Origin: Sulfobacillus benefaciens
GTDB lineage: Bacteria; Bacillota; Sulfobacillia; Sulfobacillales; Sulfobacillaceae
Length of the DNA stretch: 64,000 nucleotides
NCBI GenBank assembly: GCA_003023695.1
Contig: PXYW01000008.1
Span: forward strand, 55,372-119,371
Reading direction: 5' to 3'
In this document: piece after piece, positions 8,700 through 16,634 of the stretch
How positions within the stretch are numbered: position 1 is the stretch's first letter
Layout of the letters: every line of letters starts with the position of its first letter
Translations under genes and position numbers: made by a program
Notes under the pieces: model-generated
Seen by the model: only the letters and a program-made list of their open reading frames with translations
What the model was told of the DNA's origin: nothing
The model's database searches: none

Positions 8700-10194
8700 T
8701 GAACTAGTGGCAGCGCATTCTGCTGAGGGCTCTCTGCATCGGGGATCTTTGTCACTTTTTGAGACGGTATCGAGCACTCTGGCCAACATCGCCCCGGCGA
8801 TGTCTGTGTTTCTTGCTATAGGAGCCATCGTAGCCACAATGGGGTCAACGGCGCCCTGGGGATTCGTCGCTGGTGCGGTGGCAATTTTGACAACCGGCAA
8901 TACTCTGGCGCAGTTTGCCCAACGTATGCCCACTACGGGAAGCTTCGTAGCTTTTATTAATAGAGGAATTGGCTCGATGTCTCCGGTGGCAGGAAAAGCG
9001 GCTTCCGGTATTGCATTTTTTCTGCTGGTTATTGCTTACCCCATCTCACTGGCTTCGGTGGTAATATTTCTTGGCTCGTGGATCCAAGGATATTTTGGTT
9101 TGCCGTCTCTTGATTGGATACTGTTTGCGATGATTGCAGTGGCTTTAGTGATACCGCTATTGCTGACCGGAACGGGAATTTCGGTGCGAACATCTTTTAT
9201 CCTGTTTGTTACGGAAGCCGTCGGGCTTCTGGTGTTTGCTGTAGCCGTAATTGCGCAAGCGGGTTCTCATGCTGCGCTGCCCCTGCACAGTGTCGGTGGG
9301 TCGCCGGGGGGGATTCATGGAGTGCTGGGTATTACGTTTGCGATCGTCGTCTTCGGCTATGTGGGTTGGGAAAACTCTGGACCTTTGGGGGAAGAATCAA
9401 AAAATCCCCGGCGCACTATTCCCATGACTATCGTCATCTCGGTTGGTATTATTGCGTTGCTATTCGTTGCATCGACATGGGCGGTGGTAGCAGGATATGG
9501 TGCCTGGTATGGCAACGTGCGCGGGATGAACATCTTGGCTTCCGGTTCGGTTTCGGCTCCCTTTATTGCGTTGGCCCGCCACTATGCGCCAGCGCTTGTG
9601 TGGTGGATGGTATTGATTGGTGTGACTAGCGCGCTGGGTGCTTTTCTTTCCGCTGCGGTGCCGATTACGAGAATTATGTATCACGGGGCACGCGCAGGCT
9701 TATTGCCTAAAGCTGTATCCCGGGTAGGACGCCGTTCAGGGGTGCCCATTGTCTCGATGTGGATATACATCGTAGGGACTGTCGCCTGTATTCTGGTTCC
9801 CATGCTATTTCTAGGCACGAACCCCGGGACATTGAGTGCGGATTTAGCAGGTATTTCCACAGTGCCCATTTTGATTGTTTATGTATTAGCAAATCTGTCA
9901 TTGCCTATATACATTTGGAGAAATGATCGCTCGACTTACCAATTGTTTACCCATTTGGTATTGCCTATATTAGGCATCATCATAGTAGGTTATGGCACCT
10001 GGATATCGATTCAACCGAATCAAGCGCCGCCGGCAAACTGGTTTTGGCTATGGGTATTAGGGATGGTAGTGCTTTCTGCTGTGGCTACTGGAATAGTGGC
10101 CAAGAAAAATCCTCAGGCACTGACCAAACTTGGCGACAGCCTTGAGAATGTTGAAGAGATTATCGTTCCCCACCACACACCGGTAGAAGGGTAA
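8692..10194 (+). CDS. APC-family amino acid permease
   Basis: About 500 residues with some twelve hydrophobic helices. The N-terminal pattern (LSLFETVSSTLANIAPAMSV) and the block GYVGWENSGPLGEESKNPRR are typical of the amino acid-polyamine-organocation superfamily. The ATG at 8692 follows GGGGGATTAC and overlaps the amidohydrolase stop. A proton- or sodium-coupled importer of the amidohydrolase substrate is the simplest reading. The stop is followed by a strong hairpin. Confidence 0.85.
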   Translation: MDNELVAAHSAEGSLHRGSLSLFETVSSTLANIAPAMSVFLAIGAIVATMGSTAPWGFVAGAVAILTTGNTLAQFAQRMPTTGSFVAFINRGIGSMSPVAGKAASGIAFFLLVIAYPISLASVVIFLGSWIQGYFGLPSLDWILFAMIAVALVIPLLLTGTGISVRTSFILFVTEAVGLLVFAVAVIAQAGSHAALPLHSVGGSPGGIHGVLGITFAIVVFGYVGWENSGPLGEESKNPRRTIPMTIVISVGIIALLFVASTWAVVAGYGAWYGNVRGMNILASGSVSAPFIALARHYAPALVWWMVLIGVTSALGAFLSAAVPITRIMYHGARAGLLPKAVSRVGRRSGVPIVSMWIYIVGTVACILVPMLFLGTNPGTLSADLAGISTVPILIVYVLANLSLPIYIWRNDRSTYQLFTHLVLPILGIIIVGYGTWISIQPNQAPPANWFWLWVLGMVVLSAVATGIVAKKNPQALTKLGDSLENVEEIIVPHHTPVEG

Positions 10195-10203
10195 ATGGCA
10201 CAC

Positions 10204-10233
10204 GCGCCGACTGATACTGAGTACAGTCGGCGC
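10204..10233. terminator. Hairpin terminator after permease
   Basis: A perfect ten-pair inverted repeat, GCGCCGACTG and CAGTCGGCGC, encloses ten bases that can pair further (TACT/AGTA). It lies between convergent genes. The downstream T content is weak (ATTCTTC). Confidence 0.6.
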
Positions 10234-10335
10234 ATTCTTCAGACGAACCCGTAATTCGTTGTGCCGGAATCAAGTCTACGTATTTCCGGGACAGACTTGC
10301 CTGTTCAACATGATTGGGCCTAGTGGGGCAAACCA

Positions 10336-11505
10336 TTAAGCCGATTGTTGCCGGCCTCTGCTCCCGCCGTGAGCGGAAACCAAAAAAGGTATCGTGGCGG
10401 CAAAAAGTCCCATAACCACAATAATGCCCATCCATACGCTAGAAGCTGTAACAACCAAGGGCCCGACAACTACAGGAATGATTGCCACTCCAATATTAGA
10501 AGCCATACTAAAGCCAGCTGTGGCAATTCCGGCATTCTGTCGGGTTCGTGCTTGCTCTGCCGATGCCTCAAGGGCTAACGTGTACCAACCATTACTAAAT
10601 AGGCCGAAAAGGAAAAAGGCAGAATCGAGGCCTGCTGTGGAAGGGGAGAGGGTACCCGTTAGCAACAAGCCCGAGAGAAACAAGAATACTACCGTCAACA
10701 CACCTAATAGACGTGGTAACGAACGAATACGCGAAGGATTTTCCCCCATCCAACCGAACAACATAGCCCCAAAGGCCGATCCTAAAAACGTCAAACCAGA
10801 GAGCAGGCCTCCCAGGGCAGCCGCATTGGATACATGCAAATGAAGCAGCGCGCTCGTACTAACAGAACCAAACATAACACTAATAGAGGCCACGACAAAA
10901 CCAATAACCCACCACCATGAGACGACGAGGCGAGTTTTGCCCAAAGATGGTGTGGATGGGCCGCTAACAGCGCGCAGCTGGCTCATTAACCAAAGGCCAA
11001 TTACCACATTAAGAGCGACCGCCATCCAGAGCGCCGTGACAGGACTCATGTCCGGTCCCAGAAATGATCCAGCGGCCATCCCTAAAAAGAGCATTCCAAT
11101 CACTAGACCGGTGCCCAATTTGAGCTGGCGCACACCCCCCAAGCGTAAAACCGAACCAATGGGAGCAATCAGCAGAGGATAGGCAAGAGCGGCAGCAATC
11201 TGCCCAATCAAAGCCACAGTAAAATTAGGAGCCAGAGCACGGACGGCCAGCCCAACGATTGTGAGCAGGACACTCACGTAAAGCGCGGCCCGCGGTCCAG
11301 ACTTTGCTACCCAATACCCCGCGGGAAGCGCACCCACAATCATGGCGTACCCATATAATGAAATAAGCAGCAGGATTAGTGCTAACGACACGTGTAGCGT
11401 ACCAATCAAATAGGGAACCAATGGAGCTAATACGAACCAGCCCCACCCCAATGTTAACGCGAAAAACGCATAAGGCCAAAGAATCCGTCCATTGCTATTT
11501 GACAA
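10336..11505 (-). CDS. MFS transporter
   Basis: A 389-residue protein with about twelve transmembrane helices, of the CynX/NimT-like small-molecule MFS type. The start is a TTG at 11505 with AAAGGA upstream. The twelve-helix layout is complete, with a central basic loop after helix six. It stands alone on its strand, and its substrate is unknown. The position next to the amidohydrolase-permease unit may be coincidental. Confidence 0.8.
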   Translation of the reverse strand: MSNSNGRILWPYAFFALTLGWGWFVLAPLVPYLIGTLHVSLALILLLISLYGYAMIVGALPAGYWVAKSGPRAALYVSVLLTIVGLAVRALAPNFTVALIGQIAAALAYPLLIAPIGSVLRLGGVRQLKLGTGLVIGMLFLGMAAGSFLGPDMSPVTALWMAVALNVVIGLWLMSQLRAVSGPSTPSLGKTRLVVSWWWVIGFVVASISVMFGSVSTSALLHLHVSNAAALGGLLSGLTFLGSAFGAMLFGWMGENPSRIRSLPRLLGVLTVVFLFLSGLLLTGTLSPSTAGLDSAFFLFGLFSNGWYTLALEASAEQARTRQNAGIATAGFSMASNIGVAIIPVVVGPLVVTASSVWMGIIVVMGLFAATIPFLVSAHGGSRGRQQSA

Positions 11506-11822
11506 AAAATATCAGTCCTTTCCAATTTTCACATTGATTGTACGCGAGTCCTGAAATCATTGGCAAGGCGATAAGCGATCGTGTTCGGCATGCATACTAT
11601 CACGCTCCGCCCCTTGAGGATTAGGTAGTGAAAAGATCCATTCTGAATCCGTGACTAGCGACTTCCGGATGCTGGCTTCGTGGGCGAACGCTTCTTAAGA
11701 GCGAAAGAGGATTGGTGGGCTCTTCGTGTTCTCACGGTGTTGTTGGCAAGATTTAATTGCGGTCACCGTTTAGATATCACTGAACGAGAGTACGATGAGC
11801 GCCACCGTTCCTAAAGGGCACA
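11506..11822. other. Intergenic stretch without recognisable gene
   Basis: About 317 bases separating the MFS gene start from the 3' end of a broken glycosyltransferase gene. No frame of useful length, tRNA or clear repeat was found. Its length and the neighbouring pseudogene suggest decayed sequence. Confidence 0.4.
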
Positions 11823-12664
11823 CTACTTCGCCCCAGCACGGTCTTTCCAAGCAAAGGGGATAAGGCGTGATTCAACGGGCTGGTTAGCGGTAAGCGTTCC
11901 GGATGAGCTTTTAAATGGGGGGGAAAGTGTACCTTTCACGACCATTGTTTCGTTGGCGGATTCACCACTTAATGGACGCCAACGGTATTTTAGTAATGAC
12001 CATATTGCGGCGATGCCATCGCTAAATCCAATCTTCTTTCCTTCCAGCTTATTGCGACCATTATAACTAATCGGCACTTCCAGGATGGAGACTCCTCGGG
12101 CAAGCAATTTGGCCGTAATTTCTGGCTCGAAATCAAAGCGATTTCCTGATAGGGGAATTTCTTTTATCAAGGCGGCTGGCATAACCTGTAGCAGGTTTCC
12201 ATATCCGTTATCGCGGAGCCGAACAGGAGGTTGGTCCACCAGGTTAAAAACCGATTCCCCCAGCGAAACATTGTAGACATGCCAACAAGGGTGGTAGGGT
12301 TTAGGAACCGCGAGCCATAGACTACGGTGGCGTGTCCTTGAAGAATAGGTTCTAAAAGACGTGGGTAATCGAACGGAGAATACTCTAAATCAGCATCCTG
12401 GATCAAAACGATATCCCCGGTAACTATTCGCAGTGCTTCGCGGATGGCAGAACCCTTGCCACGATTAATATTGCGCAGCACCCCAATCGTATTAGCTCGG
12501 TGGGATATTTGACCTAAGATAATTTCGCGCGAACCATCTATAGAACAATCATCCACTAAGATAGTTTCGGTCTCATAATTTGTGGTGGCTTGTTCCACCC
12601 GATCCAATAACTGCGACAATGTGAGGTGTTCATTATATACAGGAATAATAATAGAAATTTTCAC
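11823..12664 (-). pseudogene. Frameshifted family 2 glycosyltransferase (DPM-like)
   Basis: The first frame (GTG at 12664, preceded by GGAGAGG) encodes a GT2 N-terminus: ISIIIPVYNE, ILVDDCSIDGS, QDADLEYSP, and ends in ITDMETCYRL. The family's continuation, MPAALIKEIPLSGNRFDFEP then ILEVPISYNGR, is in another frame from about 12182 onward to 11823. A single-base loss near 12180-12186 joins them. The intact enzyme would be a membrane-associated dolichyl/polyprenyl-phosphate-sugar synthase-like protein of about 280 residues. A sequencing error or programmed shift cannot be excluded. Confidence 0.8.
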
Positions 12665-13025
12665 CGTAGGTGACCTCTCCTGACGATCTTCCCTGTTACT
12701 CTCCAGTAGATATACACCTCTAATATAGCATAATAAAGCGAAATCATTAGCATCGCAGGATAGATTTTCAGTGGCGAAGTTAAGCGATAGGCAGTGATGC
12801 CTGCCGTGGGGTTGCCACAATCTTTTTAAGACATTCAATGCTTCTATGCTGAACCAGTTCGTCCAGGTAGCGACTCGAAAGCCGTTCACGGTGGGACATT
12901 GAGTGCCCATTTTCAGCTTCTGCCGACTTTGTTACCGATTTCGTGCAGGGACAGAATTAACGTCGCCAGCGGCAAGTGGCAGGTGCGGGTAAAGCTATCC
13001 GCTGCCACTGGCGGTTCGCATATGG
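12665..13025. other. Intergenic stretch with hairpin and a doubtful 39-codon frame
   Basis: About 360 bases with no convincing gene. A minus-strand frame from 12899 to 12780 encodes 39 residues, without a family I can name, and may be a gene remnant. Confidence 0.35.
12964..13013 (-). terminator. Probable terminator of the monooxygenase operon
   Basis: CGCCA plus GTGGCAG (12964-12982) pair with CTGCCAC plus TGGCG (13002-13013), with a seven-base bulge. It lies just past the stop of the 91-residue gene. No T-run is present. Confidence 0.4.
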
Positions 13026-13301
13026 TTAGGATTGTTGCTCATTTGTTCCGGAGGAAGCAGGTTCGCAGTATTGTTTAAGCCAATTATGATATTCGTGCAA
13101 GAGATGGGTGCTCATGACAGCGGATGTGTCCAGAATGATAGAAGGCAGCTTTTCTGTCCACTCGGTTACCCACTCCTGGGGGGACAAGCCCGATATGGAT
13201 GCCAGACTACTGGTGGCTGAGCGGATGGCGCTTTCATAAATGGATCCTAACCGCTCTGAGCTCAGTTGGGCATAAAACTCGCTAAATTCAGGCCACTTCA
13301 T
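13026..13301 (-). CDS. Small protein of unknown function downstream of monooxygenase
   Basis: 91 residues, soluble and slightly acidic, with aromatic residues clustered at the N-terminus (MKWPEFSEFYAQL) and near the C-terminus (HEYHNWLKQYC). I do not recognise the family. AGGAGG lies ten bases before the ATG, and the gene begins 18 bases after the FAD-monooxygenase stop, so it belongs to that operon. A role as accessory or effector protein for the hydroxylation step is inferred from position only. Confidence 0.65.
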   Translation of the reverse strand: MKWPEFSEFYAQLSSERLGSIYESAIRSATSSLASISGLSPQEWVTEWTEKLPSIILDTSAVMSTHLLHEYHNWLKQYCEPASSGTNEQQS

Positions 13302-13319
13302 GTTAGAGGGACCTCCTGA

Positions 13320-14546
13320 TCAATATTTTGTGGTGGCCGAGGGGCCAGACCGTGGACCATAGGGACCTTCATCTAACCATCGTCCTAATTCATGCCAAGC
13401 AGGGGCCAAAGCGGCTCCAATATACCGCTTTGCTCTCATTCCGGTTGAGGATCCCTGTATGTGCTCAAGAGCAATGCCTGCTGCATTTCGGTTGTAGTCG
13501 GCTGCATAATGCCTTTGCTCCGCAAAGCTTTCAATAGCGCGATCAGCATCGGCCTTTGAACTCGCGTCCAGAGCACGACGAATAGCTTGCGCAGCGATCG
13601 CTGCATCGGGAACCCCAGAATTAAATCCTCGGGCTCCAAATGGAGCAAAAAGATGCGCCGCCTCTCCCACCAGCAATATGCGATGCTGAGCATCCGTAAA
13701 GGACTTGGCAACCACTTGAAGAAATTGATAGGTGGAGACCCAGGTGATGCGGTCCGCGTACTTCTTGTCCATGACTAAAGGCAGCCAACGGCGTACGCCT
13801 TCTATTCCGGTGTAATCCTCCATAGCATCGGTTTCCCGCAATTGGAGATCAATACGCCAGCCCCCAGCAAAGGGCACAAAGAGCACATTGCGTCCACCGA
13901 CACTCGGATGTTCATAATGAAAAACGCGTGCTAGGGGTAAAGGGTTTTCTTCGTCCTCAACCACATCAACTACAACAAAGGTATTGGCTGATCGTGTGCC
14001 TTCCATCTCAATATGTGCAGCATGACGCACCTCGGAATGCGCACCATCGGCACCGACAACATATGCTGCGGCATAAGTCTGTCCATTGTCGGTAGAAACT
14101 TTTACCCCCTCGGGGGTTATAGACAACGAATGGACTCGCGCTGACCATACAAACTTTACCCCCCGGTCAATGCAGGCCTGATAGAGATATTTTTCGATTT
14201 CCACCTGGGGAAGGCTGGTAAATGGCGGTAATACATTGGGATCGGGGGTGGGATAAGTTCTAGCGTATACTTCTCGTCCTTGAAAAAAGGTGCGTTTTAC
14301 CGGCCACACTACACCATGGGACGCCATGGTAAATCCCAGTGTGGGGGAAATTTCCTCTAACCACTGCAGGGTGGCCTTATGAAGAAAAATGGCCCGACTG
14401 CCAGGGCGTAGGCGGCTCTCTGCTTCGGCTTCCAAAATCGCAACAGGAATGCCTTGGTTTCGTAAGGCGAGGGCTGCTGTCATGCCTACAGGTCCGGCGC
14501 CTACTACTAAAACTAGGTTGGACTCTTTGGTTTGGTGGGAACTCAC
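13320..14546 (-). CDS. FAD-dependent aromatic monooxygenase
   Basis: A 408-residue flavoprotein hydroxylase of the PHBH/UbiH group. It shows the N-terminal dinucleotide fold GAGPVGMTAALAL, the central DG motif GADGAHSEVRHAA and the C-terminal GD motif LLVGEAAHLFAPFGARGFNS. Members use NADH or NADPH and oxygen to hydroxylate an aromatic ring. With gentisate dioxygenase in the same regulon, it is a candidate for making gentisate from salicylate- or 3-hydroxybenzoate-type substrates, but the exact substrate is not visible. It is divergent from the fumarylacetoacetase-like gene, and its promoter carries the shared AT-rich operator. Confidence 0.85.
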   Translation of the reverse strand: MSSHQTKESNLVLVVGAGPVGMTAALALRNQGIPVAILEAEAESRLRPGSRAIFLHKATLQWLEEISPTLGFTMASHGVVWPVKRTFFQGREVYARTYPTPDPNVLPPFTSLPQVEIEKYLYQACIDRGVKFVWSARVHSLSITPEGVKVSTDNGQTYAAAYVVGADGAHSEVRHAAHIEMEGTRSANTFVVVDVVEDEENPLPLARVFHYEHPSVGGRNVLFVPFAGGWRIDLQLRETDAMEDYTGIEGVRRWLPLVMDKKYADRITWVSTYQFLQVVAKSFTDAQHRILLVGEAAHLFAPFGARGFNSGVPDAAIAAQAIRRALDASSKADADRAIESFAEQRHYAADYNRNAAGIALEHIQGSSTGMRAKRYIGAALAPAWHELGRWLDEGPYGPRSGPSATTKY

Positions 14547-14653
14547 CGAGAGACCTCCTCTATTGGGGTAATGGCAGTGATTATTGTCTTTTTTTATAAT
14601 AAACGCTTGGGGAGTTTTTGGCCTTTGTATTCCAAAACCTCTCCAAGAAACCT

Positions 14654-14688
14654 TGATATATTATATATTAAACTTCGAACTGGGTCGA
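14654..14688 (-). promoter_or_regulatory. Promoter and AT-rich operator of the monooxygenase operon
   Basis: On the minus strand TCGACC (14683-14688) and TATAAT (14660-14665) are 17 bases apart. The -10 sits inside the repeat GATATATTATATATTA (14655-14670), whose core recurs before three other island units. Confidence 0.6.
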
Positions 14689-14729
14689 GGGGACAATTTG
14701 GAAGTAAAATTAAGATGGTCCAGGCACAC

Positions 14730-14764
14730 TTGGACTACGTGTAAAATAAATATATAATATATTA
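14730..14764 (+). promoter_or_regulatory. Promoter and AT-rich operator of the FAH-family gene
   Basis: TTGGAC (14730-14735), a 17-base spacer and TATAAT (14753-14758). The near-palindrome AAATATATAATATATTA (14748-14764) covers the -10. Its reverse complement matches the operator 90 bases away on the other side of this divergent region. Confidence 0.65.
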
Positions 14765-14927
14765 GGTAGCTTTGATGGTTAGCGGCATCAGCGATGATGG
14801 TAGATGAAGACAAGATGGAAATGTCGGATTTCCCGAGTTGTCGACATAGAGGGCAATAAGACTGCCCATCACTTTGTTGGGAGTATTCAGTTAAATTCAG
14901 TGATCGACTTGGCAGGAGGAAACCTTT

Positions 14928-15851
14928 ATGAAATTAGTGGTATTTGACGAGTGGCGAGTGGGACTGCTGGAGGGAGAGACTCTGGTAGATATTACCGAGG
15001 CAGTGCCCAACTGGGCTCCTAAATGGCCTTATGCCTGGATGCTTCCCTTTATTGCGAGCTTTACTGAAGGCCGTGTGCAGTGGGACCAGGCTTTGAGGAC
15101 GGGCCTAAGGAAATCTGTGGCGGATGTGCGGGTTAGAGCGCCAATCCCCATGCCGTCGAAAATTATAGCAGCGCCGGTGAATTATCTGTTGCATCAACAA
15201 GAAATGGGGGGTGTACGCGGTGTGTATGCGGGAACTCAGATAAAAACCATTGAAGATTATGGGCTGTTTCTAAAACCGTCTTCGTCAATTGCCGGACCTG
15301 ATGATGTCATCACGTTGCCGTTTGCTGAGCGCCGCACCGATCATGAAGCAGAAATCGGCATTATCATAGGACGGCAGGCGAGAAACATTACCGAAGATGA
15401 GGCTGACCAGGTGATCTTTGGATTCACAGGGTTGCTGGATCTCTCGGTGCGGGGACCGGAAGACCGCCCGTACCGAAAAGGTTTTGATGGATTTTGCCCG
15501 ATTGGTCCCTGGATTGTCACTCAGGACGAAATCCCAGACATGGACGCCATCACCTTCCGCCTTTGGGTTAATGGTGATCTGCGGCAAGAGGGCTGTACTA
15601 AAGACATGATTTATTCCATGCGGCGGCTGGTGGCATTAGCTTCCTATCAAACGACCTTGTTTCCTGGCGATATTATTGCCTCGGGGACGCCGCAAGGTGT
15701 GGGAGAGGTTCGACCAGGTGATGTGCTGCACTTGCAAGTGGACGGGATCGGCGATTTGACCGTGAGAGTATCCAAAGACACGGCAACCTCTCCGGCCGCT
15801 ATGGGAGAATGGTTTGAGAAGTTCACAGTATCTCGTTCCGTGGTTCAATAA
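14928..15851 (+). CDS. Fumarylacetoacetate hydrolase family protein (likely fumarylpyruvate hydrolase)
   Basis: A 307-residue FAH-fold protein. Metal-site motifs are visible as DHEAEIGIIIGR (near 139) and RKGFDGFCPIGPWI (near 184), followed by ASGTPQGVG. Acylpyruvases of this family hydrolyse fumarylpyruvate or isomerise maleylpyruvate in the gentisate pathway, giving pyruvate and fumarate. GGAGGA precedes the ATG by eight bases. It is controlled from a divergent promoter shared with the monooxygenase, which supports the pathway assignment. A 5-oxopent-3-ene-tricarboxylate decarboxylase role is the main alternative. Confidence 0.85.
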   Translation: MKLVVFDEWRVGLLEGETLVDITEAVPNWAPKWPYAWMLPFIASFTEGRVQWDQALRTGLRKSVADVRVRAPIPMPSKIIAAPVNYLLHQQEMGGVRGVYAGTQIKTIEDYGLFLKPSSSIAGPDDVITLPFAERRTDHEAEIGIIIGRQARNITEDEADQVIFGFTGLLDLSVRGPEDRPYRKGFDGFCPIGPWIVTQDEIPDMDAITFRLWVNGDLRQEGCTKDMIYSMRRLVALASYQTTLFPGDIIASGTPQGVGEVRPGDVLHLQVDGIGDLTVRVSKDTATSPAAMGEWFEKFTVSRSVVQ

Positions 15852-15858
15852 CGCAACA

Positions 15859-15896
15859 AACAATGAGTCAATCAGAATTTTGGTCGACTCATTGTT
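15859..15896. terminator. Terminator after FAH-family gene
   Basis: Perfect 11-pair stem AACAATGAGTC/GACTCATTGTT eight bases after the stop. The sequence is a near-copy of the hairpin at 18148-18183. Confidence 0.7.
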
Positions 15897-15919
15897 ATAA
15901 CTGTCCCCGGCTGAACTGG

Positions 15920-16032
15920 CGATACGGGTGAAATTTCTTTCAGTTGACGACCACCCACATGCCACTAACTACGTGTCCGGTGCCGTCGGACACGGTAAAC
16001 CCCGTAGGACGGGCTCGTGTTGGTGGTAAAAG
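15920..16032 (-). pseudogene. Relic of the 3' end of an aromatic-acid MFS gene
   Basis: Minus-strand remnant. The block GAAATTTCTTTCAGTTGACG (from 15930) matches the 3' end of the MFS gene at 18202-19632, and 15973-16024 matches 18362-18414 closely (for example AACCCCGTAG and the flanking GACGTGTCC-like block). About 120 bases present in the intact copy are missing in between. Together with the adjacent terminator copy, this is a decayed duplication. Confidence 0.7.
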
Positions 16033-16634
16033 AGGTTTTGCAGGCGCTTTCATGTAAAGCCGAGGCGTCTGGTATCAGGGGTGGTCGTAGAGCTTGTAGT
16101 CTATCCCGGCGATGCCTCTGCCCGCCAAACATCGGCAGACGAACCACCTCCCCCAACTCCGACAGGAGAGCTGCCAGCCTCGACGGGGATGAACTACCGG
16201 GCTGCCGTTGTTGGAGACGAGTAACCATCGAACAGGTGTATTTCATCTTTCTCTACCCATAGATGTTGACTGGAGTGAAAGCATTGAGCATTTCCACCCC
16301 TGCCATCGTGGCGTATCAAGTGCGCCGCGCTTTGCTTTCAGGTCCAATGGGGTCCAATCGACCGCGTGGTTGATTGGACGAGGAAGACCTCGCAAAACGT
16401 CCTGTAATGAATTCGCTCATTCCTAAGGAATTTTGACCCTATGGGGTGTGTCTGCGAAGTCGTGTTGCGACATCGCGGGCCTTCATCCTGATGTGATGGT
16501 ATTGCTATGCGCCGTTACGGGTTAAACATGGTCGCTTGCATGAATTCCTAATGAATATTTCAATCAACAACATTTTGCGAACATTTTGTGAATATTATGT
16601 TACAAAGATAGGATCTATGGCGAGAGGAGTTGAT
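16033..16634. other. Non-coding stretch with hairpin before MFS gene
   Basis: About 600 bases. A minus-strand frame (15965-16246) overlaps the MFS relic and has no recognised family. A 12-pair hairpin, GTCCAATCGACC (16352-16363) with GGTTGATTGGAC (16368-16379), is preceded by a partial direct repeat GGTCCAATGG. Another weak hairpin surrounds 16458-16478. The last 80 bases are AT-rich and presumably hold the promoter of the following carrier. Confidence 0.45.

Noticed and set aside
10394..10843. 149-residue plus-strand frame inside the MFS gene
   Set aside because: Antisense shadow of the clear MFS coding sequence.
12665..12910. N-terminal extension of the glycosyltransferase frame
   Set aside because: The extension has no family resemblance, and a GTG with GGAGAGG at 12664 gives the usual GT2 start.
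15965..16246. 93-residue minus-strand frame
   Set aside because: Its 3' part is the MFS relic in a changed frame, and it has no ribosome site or recognisable family. I considered a transposase remnant but found no supporting motif.
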